This document shows, one piece after another, positions 58,891-64,000 of a stretch of DNA of 64,000 nucleotides. The notes beneath the pieces are model-generated. The model saw only the letters and a program-made list of their open reading frames with translations. It was not told where the DNA came from and did no database searches. Both the position numbers and the translations under genes were made by a program. The stretch comes from Xylanimonas protaetiae (GTDB lineage: Bacteria; Actinomycetota; Actinomycetes; Actinomycetales; Cellulomonadaceae): contig NZ_CP035493.1 in assembly GCF_004135385.1 (NCBI RefSeq), positions 310,001 to 374,000 of the forward strand, in the 5' to 3' direction. Numbering within the stretch: position 1 is the stretch's first letter; the number at the start of each line of letters is the position of its first letter.

Positions 58891-60441
58891 GTGACCGCCC
58901 CGCACACTGGCTTGCGCCAGGACATCCGCTCGCCGCGCCGGCCATCGTCGAAAACTCTCGTCTGGGCTCTGCTGCTCGTCGTGGGCGCGCTGCTCGTGGT
59001 CATCGCCTGGGCGACGGCGTCGCCGCCCGGGTCATCCCCGGACGAGGACTTCCATCTCGCCTCAATCTGGTGCCCGACTCCGCTCGATGGTTCGTGCGAC
59101 ACGCGCATCGCTGAAGGAGAACTGCAACCGGGCGAGTCGCGCACCCAGGTCTTGGTCCCGCAGGTCGTGCTTGCGTCTGCCATCTGTACTGCATTCCACC
59201 CCGAGAACTCCGGGGCCTGCGTCGATGACCTCACCAACAACCTGTACTGGACAGGTCGCGTGGACAACGGGCTGTACCCGGGCGGCTTCTACGACGTCAT
59301 GCACTGGTTCGTCGGTCCCGACGTCCAAGCCTCAGTCACCACGATGAGGATTGCGAACGGTGTGCTGGCCATCGCGCTCTTCACCGCAACCGCCCTGCTG
59401 CTTCCGCGGCCTTCACGACGCCTCGTCACCTATGGGTACCTCGCCGTATCTGTGCCGATGGCGACATATCTGATCGCCTCCATCAACCCGTCTGGCTGGG
59501 CCTTCACAGGGGTCGCCGTGGCCTGGGCCGGCATGCATGGCTTCGTCACGCAACCGCACCGCAGGCGGCGCTACGCCCTCGCGGGGCTCGCTCTCGTCGG
59601 GGCCTTGATCGGAGCTCTAGCCCGCGCGGACGCCGGCGCATACCTCGGGGTTGCCGCAGCCGGGATCGTCGCCCTCCACTTCCGATCAGTCAAGGAAAAG
59701 TTGTGGATCGTGGCACTCCCGGCGGCTGTCACTTTCATCGGCCTCATCGGGTTCCTGTCTGCCAGTCAGACCGACGCGCTCGGCGGAATGGCAGGAACAA
59801 CAGGTCCGGGCGACGGGGATCTCCTCTTCTCGAACGTCCTCGCGTTGCCTCAGCTGCTGATCGGCGCACAGGCCGAGGCCCTCAACTGGGTCGACACACC
59901 TGTTCCGGCCATCGTCTGGGTCCCGGGCGTCCTGCTGGCCGGTGCGCTGGCACTCTTCGGGATGCGTTCCGTCGAACTACCTAAGGGCCTTGCCCTGTTC
60001 GGGCTTGTCAGCGTGTACGTCGTCCTGCCTGTGCTCCTCCTGCAGCGCTCCGGCATGTGGGTCGGCGTGGAGGTGCAGGCACGATACATCGCGCCCTTGG
60101 TACCCGTGATCATGGCGACGGCCCTGTGGAACCCATCCTCCCGAGGCACGTTCCGGCTCACCGTTCCGCAGACTATCCTCGCGTACCTCACGCTGGTCGT
60201 CGGGAACAGCGTCATGCTGCACGTGCAGATTCGCAGGTTCGTCACCGGGCTCGACGTCCACGGACTCAACCTCAGCCGGTACGTCGAGTGGTGGGCGTCG
60301 CCGATCAGTCCCATGTTCACCTGGTTGCTGGGCAGTCTCGGATTCGCAATGCTCGCTGCCGCGCTCTTCCTGGTGCGGCGCCCCGACACCGCAGGCAGCG
60401 CACAGCCCGAGATCGAACGCCCTGCGTTCGCGGAAGCCTAG
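58891..60441 (+). CDS. DUF2142 membrane protein, paralogue of the 50655 gene
   Basis: The 516-residue protein has about eleven hydrophobic helices. The loop SPPGSSPDEDFHLASIWCPTP, GGFYDVMHWFVGPDV, NPSGWAFTGVAVAWAGMHGF and QARYIAPLVPVIMATALWNP closely match the 50655 protein. Unlike that one it keeps a native charged tail (EIERPAFAEA). The longer frame from 58864 is possible, but GTG 58891 follows a -10 at 6 nt. It is followed after 13 nt by a GT4 gene. Confidence 0.84.
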   Translation: MTAPHTGLRQDIRSPRRPSSKTLVWALLLVVGALLVVIAWATASPPGSSPDEDFHLASIWCPTPLDGSCDTRIAEGELQPGESRTQVLVPQVVLASAICTAFHPENSGACVDDLTNNLYWTGRVDNGLYPGGFYDVMHWFVGPDVQASVTTMRIANGVLAIALFTATALLLPRPSRRLVTYGYLAVSVPMATYLIASINPSGWAFTGVAVAWAGMHGFVTQPHRRRRYALAGLALVGALIGALARADAGAYLGVAAAGIVALHFRSVKEKLWIVALPAAVTFIGLIGFLSASQTDALGGMAGTTGPGDGDLLFSNVLALPQLLIGAQAEALNWVDTPVPAIVWVPGVLLAGALALFGMRSVELPKGLALFGLVSVYVVLPVLLLQRSGMWVGVEVQARYIAPLVPVIMATALWNPSSRGTFRLTVPQTILAYLTLVVGNSVMLHVQIRRFVTGLDVHGLNLSRYVEWWASPISPMFTWLLGSLGFAMLAAALFLVRRPDTAGSAQPEIERPAFAEA

Positions 60442-60454
60442 GTGGCGCGACCAC

Positions 60455-61800
60455 ATGACCAAGATCATCGTCCTGGCACCCGTGGGGGGTACGTCCAACG
60501 GCGCCGACATCGCGGCAAACCACCAGATCGTCCACCTCCGGGCGCTCGGCCACGACGTCACTCTTGTCGTCCGGGTTCCACACACTGCCGAGTACGCGCG
60601 GTTCCTCGACGACCATGGCATTGCGTCACATGTCCTCGACTATGGTTGGTGGGGCGATCTGGCGGAGGACGGCCAGGCAATGCGCGACGCCGCTGTAGTC
60701 GGCGCACTTGCGGTCCTGCTCGACCGCGAACGCTTCGATGTCGCGATCACCAACACGGTTCACATGCCTTGGCTCGCCATCGCCGCGGCTGGTGCCGGCG
60801 TGCCGCACTTGTGGCTCATCCACGAGTTCCCGAGCGGGCAGTTCGCCTCGACCCGGGCGGCATACCCATTCGTTGAGGCGTTCTCCAACGAGATCCTTGC
60901 CGCAAGCCCGCTCCTCGCCCGGGAGCTCTCGGAGTACGTCAGTCACACACCGGTCAACTACTTCCTGCCGTACACCGACGCGCCCGGTCTCGCACCAGGC
61001 GGCGGTAACGGGGCCCCGCGGCTCGTTTCCGTCAATCATGTCAGCGAAGGCAAGAACACCCTTGAGCTCGTCAAGGTGTACGAACTGGTCCGCCGTCGGT
61101 TTCCGGAACTAACTCTTGAGATTCGGGGCGGCGTCAATGAACCCGCGTACGCCGACGTCGTCCGCACCTACATCGCCGAGCGAGGGCTTGGCGGCGTGAC
61201 TTTCGCGTCCGACCCGGCAGCGAACTGGGCGGGAGTGCGTCAGAATGACGTGGTCGTGCACACGTCGCACCTCGAGACCTTCTCCCTAACCTTGACCGAG
61301 ACGCTCAAGGGGGCTTTGCCATAGTCGCCGCGACCAATCCAGCGACCAGAGCGATGATCGACCTTGGCTTCCTGGACGATGCGGACGTGTACCCAGCCGG
61401 CGACGTCGAGGCCGGGGCCGAGCGGATCGCTGCCAAGCTTGCAGACATCGCGGCCGCGCACGACAAGGCGGCAGACGTGCAGCAGCGGGTCCTCGATGAT
61501 CTGACACTGCCTCGGGTTACCCAGCCGCTGGTCGACGCGATCGACCGTGCAACCACGCCGCAGCAGCCCCAGATCCAGCTTGTGGCCGCGTTGTTCCGCG
61601 CCACCGACCATCTCGCCGTCGAACGCGACGCCTGGTCTGCGCGCGCCAGGTCAGCAGAGGCCGAACGTCTGGCATGGGTAGAGCGGGCTAGGGTCGCAGA
61701 GGAAGAGTTGAGCGCGATCACAGCCTCGCGCACTTGGCGCGCGACCCGTACCCTCTCTCGGGCGCTTGCCGCAGTCCGGCGCGCGCGACACGGACACTAA
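60455..61800 (+). CDS. GT4 glycosyltransferase, frameshifted in the donor-site loop
   Basis: The N-terminal part has IIVLAPVGGTSNGADIAANHQIVHLRALGHDVTLV in pieces, WLIHEFPSGQFAS and RLVSVNHVSEGKNTLELVKVYELV. As given, the frame stops at 61324 right after TLTETLKG. One G added to the G5 tract at 61309-61313 continues GGFAIVAATNPATRAMIDLGFLDDADVYPAGDVE and on to a stop at 61798-61800, with a C-terminal coiled-coil-like helix (ARSAEAERLAWVERARVAEEEL). Corrected length is 448 residues. It shares the final CTAA with the convergent wzt stop. Confidence 0.78.
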
Positions 61801-63002
61801 CCCAGCGGAACCTCGCGCCACCGCGCGTCCGCGCGGATGATCCCGAGGGATCGCCCGTCGCCACGCACACTGAACCGGCACGCAGCAGGAACGAAGTGGA
61901 CCTCTGCGCCGTCCGCCGTCCCGATACCGCAAGTGACTAGGTAGTCACCCTCGTTGAGACCCATGGCGCTGAGGTGGATTGCCCACTTGTTCGTTCCGCG
62001 GCGAACGAAGACCTTCGTGCCGAGCAGTGTCGTCGTCGTCGAGTACACCGGGTGCCCCATCGGCGTCGTCACGCCGACACTGATGACGGCATCGTCGAAT
62101 GCGACAGGCGACGCAAGCTGCATCGTGACCTCGACACCCTCGTCCGGGCCGAGTTCGGGCTCGCCACCGTGGCCGGAGTCCGCCCAGAGCGCGATCCCCT
62201 CGAACCGCGCAGCAAGTTCCGGCCGGTCCTCGGCCTGCTCAGCCGCAAGGCGGGAGCGCTCTTCCTGACGCTCCTCCTCCCAGTCGGCCCGAAGCTTCTG
62301 AAGCGCTGTCAGTGGCTCGTCGTCGGACACGATCCGGCCGTGGTCGAGGACGACAGCGCGGTCACAGAACTCGTTGACCTGGTCCAGACCGTGGGTCACG
62401 AGCACAATCGTCCGGCCCTCGGCCTGGAACTGACGGATCCGCTCCAAGCACTTACGCTGAAACGGCTCGTCGCCGACGGCCAATACCTCGTCCACAAGCA
62501 GGATGTCAGGGTCGACGTGAATGGCGACGGCGAATGCGAGCCGCACATACATGCCTGAAGAGTAGAACTTCACCTGGGTATCAATGAACTCCTCGATCCC
62601 CGAGAAGTCGACGATCGCATCGAAGTACTTGTCGATCTCCTGGCGGCTGATACCTAGGATCGAGGCGTTGAGGTAGACGTTCTCTCGTCCGGTGAGGTCG
62701 GGGTGGAACCCCGCGCCCAGCTCGAGGAGCGCCGCGAGCCGACCCCGGAGGCTGACCGAGCCTGTGTCGGGTTGAAGAATGCCGCCGATCATCTTCAGCA
62801 GCGTCGACTTGCCCGAGCCATTGTGGCCGACGAGCCCGATCGTCGTACCAGCCTCGATAGTAAGCGACACGTCCTGCAGCGCCCAAAACTCCTCCTTGTG
62901 GAGCTGAGAGCGCCCGAAGTTGACGATACGTTCCTTGAGCGACTTCTCCTTGCGAACCGTGAACTTCTTCGACAGGTCGGCGATCTCGATGACTGACGTC
63001 AC
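61797..63002 (-). CDS. wzt: polysaccharide ABC exporter ATP-binding protein, Wzt-like
   Basis: The 401-residue protein has Walker A GHNGSGKST at 59-67, signature YSSGMYVRLAFA at 147-158, Walker B ILLVDE at 167-172 and switch VTHGL. A C-terminal extension (about 255-401) has a beta-rich Wzt_C-like carbohydrate-binding appearance (VISVGVTTPMGHPVY). Wzt proteins power export of completed lipid-linked O-antigen or teichoic-acid-like chains and may read the chain terminus. GTG 63002 is 1 nt after the wzm stop. Confidence 0.9.
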   Translation of the reverse strand: MTSVIEIADLSKKFTVRKEKSLKERIVNFGRSQLHKEEFWALQDVSLTIEAGTTIGLVGHNGSGKSTLLKMIGGILQPDTGSVSLRGRLAALLELGAGFHPDLTGRENVYLNASILGISRQEIDKYFDAIVDFSGIEEFIDTQVKFYSSGMYVRLAFAVAIHVDPDILLVDEVLAVGDEPFQRKCLERIRQFQAEGRTIVLVTHGLDQVNEFCDRAVVLDHGRIVSDDEPLTALQKLRADWEEERQEERSRLAAEQAEDRPELAARFEGIALWADSGHGGEPELGPDEGVEVTMQLASPVAFDDAVISVGVTTPMGHPVYSTTTTLLGTKVFVRRGTNKWAIHLSAMGLNEGDYLVTCGIGTADGAEVHFVPAACRFSVRGDGRSLGIIRADARWREVPLG

Positions 63003-63003
63003 G

Positions 63004-63945
63004 TCACAGCTCCTGGGCGAGGTTGGCCTGCAGGCGGGCGAAGATCCGCTGAGCGACCCACAGGAAGATGATTCCGACGACAGCGACGATGGTCAGCCGG
63101 AGACCAAGGTGCGACACCTGCGGCAGCGGGTTGTCTGGTGTGCCGTCCCCGGCAACCCAGAACGTCCTCTGGAAGCCGAGCACAGCGGTCGTCGCGGGGT
63201 TGGACAGATAGATGTTCATGAGCAGCCTCGCGACGGGCTCGGAGACCCAACCCTGCAACGAGCTCTGGACAAAGGTCCACGAGTACACGATGGGCGACGC
63301 CCAGAAGAAGATCATGATCGCGATCTCGACGAGGTACTGGACATCGCGGAGATAGACGTTCACCGCGGCCAGGATCAGACCGATAGCTGTTCCCCAGGCG
63401 AACAGCACAACGAGCGACAGAGGGAAGTAGATCCATCGAGCGCCCGTCGGGAACTCGCCGAAAAATGTCACGGCAGCGAAGAGCACAACGAGCTGGACTG
63501 CAAAGTTGAACGCCGCTGAACCGATCGCCGCGAGCGGGAACACTTCTCGCGGCATGTAGACCTTCTTGACCAGACCCGCGTTGTTGACGACCGACCCGGT
63601 CGCGGCGGAAACTGCCTCCGAGAAGAACCCCCATGCCGTGAGGCTCGAGTAGATGAAGACGGCGAAGCCCGGGAGTCCGCGAGCTTGACCGAGAAACTGG
63701 CCGAGCACCACGTAGTAGATGAGGAGCATCGCAAGCGGTCGCGCGAGGCTCCAGAGGAAGCCCAACGCCGAGTCCTTGTACCGCGCTTTGAGCTCTCGCC
63801 GAACGAGCAGGTCGAGGAGTTCCCTATGGGCGACGACGTCCTTGATCGATGCGATGGTCCCGCCGACGAAGCCCTTGCGCGGTCCGGCAGGACGCATCGG
63901 CTCCAGGGCAAGCGCAGCCGCGCGGTCCGGTACTTCGGTGGTCAT
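63004..63945 (-). CDS. wzm: polysaccharide ABC exporter permease, Wzm-like
   Basis: The 313-residue protein has an N-terminal cytoplasmic helix (ELLDLLVRRELKARYKDSALGFLWSLARPL, in parts) typical of ABC-2 exporters. About six hydrophobic helices follow: IYYVVLGQFLG, FFSEAVSAATGSVVNNAGLVKKVYMPREVFPL (amphipathic gate region, in parts), LVVLFAWGTAIGLILAAVNVY and IFFWASPIVYSWTFV. Together with Wzt it forms an exporter. The open frame reaches 63999 past the family start. ATG 63945 has AAGGAG 9 nt upstream. Its promoter probably lies at or beyond the window edge. Confidence 0.92.
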   Translation of the reverse strand: MTTEVPDRAAALALEPMRPAGPRKGFVGGTIASIKDVVAHRELLDLLVRRELKARYKDSALGFLWSLARPLAMLLIYYVVLGQFLGQARGLPGFAVFIYSSLTAWGFFSEAVSAATGSVVNNAGLVKKVYMPREVFPLAAIGSAAFNFAVQLVVLFAAVTFFGEFPTGARWIYFPLSLVVLFAWGTAIGLILAAVNVYLRDVQYLVEIAIMIFFWASPIVYSWTFVQSSLQGWVSEPVARLLMNIYLSNPATTAVLGFQRTFWVAGDGTPDNPLPQVSHLGLRLTIVAVVGIIFLWVAQRIFARLQANLAQEL

Positions 63946-64000
63946 GGGTGACCGCTCCTTCTGAACTGATCTGGGGTGGGCGCGACCCCGGCGCAGCACT

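Overview
The window is very GC-rich DNA from an actinobacterium. Gene content (mtrA-mtrB-lpqB, WhiB, DUF3499, TIGR03089, a wbbL-like gene beside rml genes), many GTG starts, GTGA/ATGA gene overlaps and leaderless -10/start-codon arrangements all fit Actinomycetia. A Cellulomonas/Cellulosimicrobium-type member of the Micrococcales is my inference. Gene order from hpf to wbbL-rmlD broadly follows the Mycobacterium tuberculosis Rv3241c-Rv3268 neighbourhood (from general knowledge, not checked here), with extra genes inserted.

Layout. 0-7.2 kb (minus strand): mtrA, mtrB, lpqB, comF-like, hpf and an AlkX/YcaQ-like glycosylase. 7.2-12.8 kb (plus): a tightly coupled membrane-protein/DUF4129/DUF4350/MoxR/DUF58 operon, followed by SpoIIM-like, RDD and acyltransferase membrane proteins. 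16.2-18.2 kb: a NarL/LuxR two-component pair flanked by G5/C5 palindromes. 18.4-24.4 kb: ahcY, an MFS transporter, Trm112-manB and manA. 24.4-33.3 kb: DUF3499, a zincin-like protein, DUF5719, a 1105-residue glycosyltransferase, a DUF2142 membrane protein, whiB2-like and TIGR03089. 33.3-47.3 kb: glycosyltransferases, DUF2142, rmlA, rmlD, rmlC, manC and DUF2304. 47.3-64 kb: a surface-polysaccharide locus with more glycosyltransferases, a Wzx-like flippase, two closely related DUF2142 proteins and a Wzm/Wzt-type ABC exporter. It is split by an insertion-sequence island (52.1-56.4 kb): an ISL3 element beside a decayed IS3 element that is itself interrupted by an IS1634/IS4-like element.

How it fits together. 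ManA, ManB and ManC make GDP-mannose, and RmlA, RmlC and RmlD make dTDP-rhamnose (rmlB is not in the window). The many GT2/GT4 enzymes and DUF2142 GT-C-like proteins would assemble a mannose/rhamnose-containing envelope glycan, exported by the flippase and/or the ABC transporter. MtrAB-LpqB and WhiB link the region to envelope and division control.

Most notable observations: (1) three genes (manA, the wbbL-like gene, a GT4 gene) each lack one G in a G5C tract where G6C restores the family-typical C-terminus; (2) eleven genes have a TANNNT -10 hexamer 6-7 nt before the start codon, implying widespread leaderless transcription; (3) the rmlD/rmlC promoter is a perfect 10-bp palindrome that can serve as a -10 element in both directions; (4) many short tandem duplications occur in coding and intergenic DNA. 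No tRNA, rRNA, CRISPR array or phage was seen. No gene-free stretch exceeds 300 bases outside the IS island.
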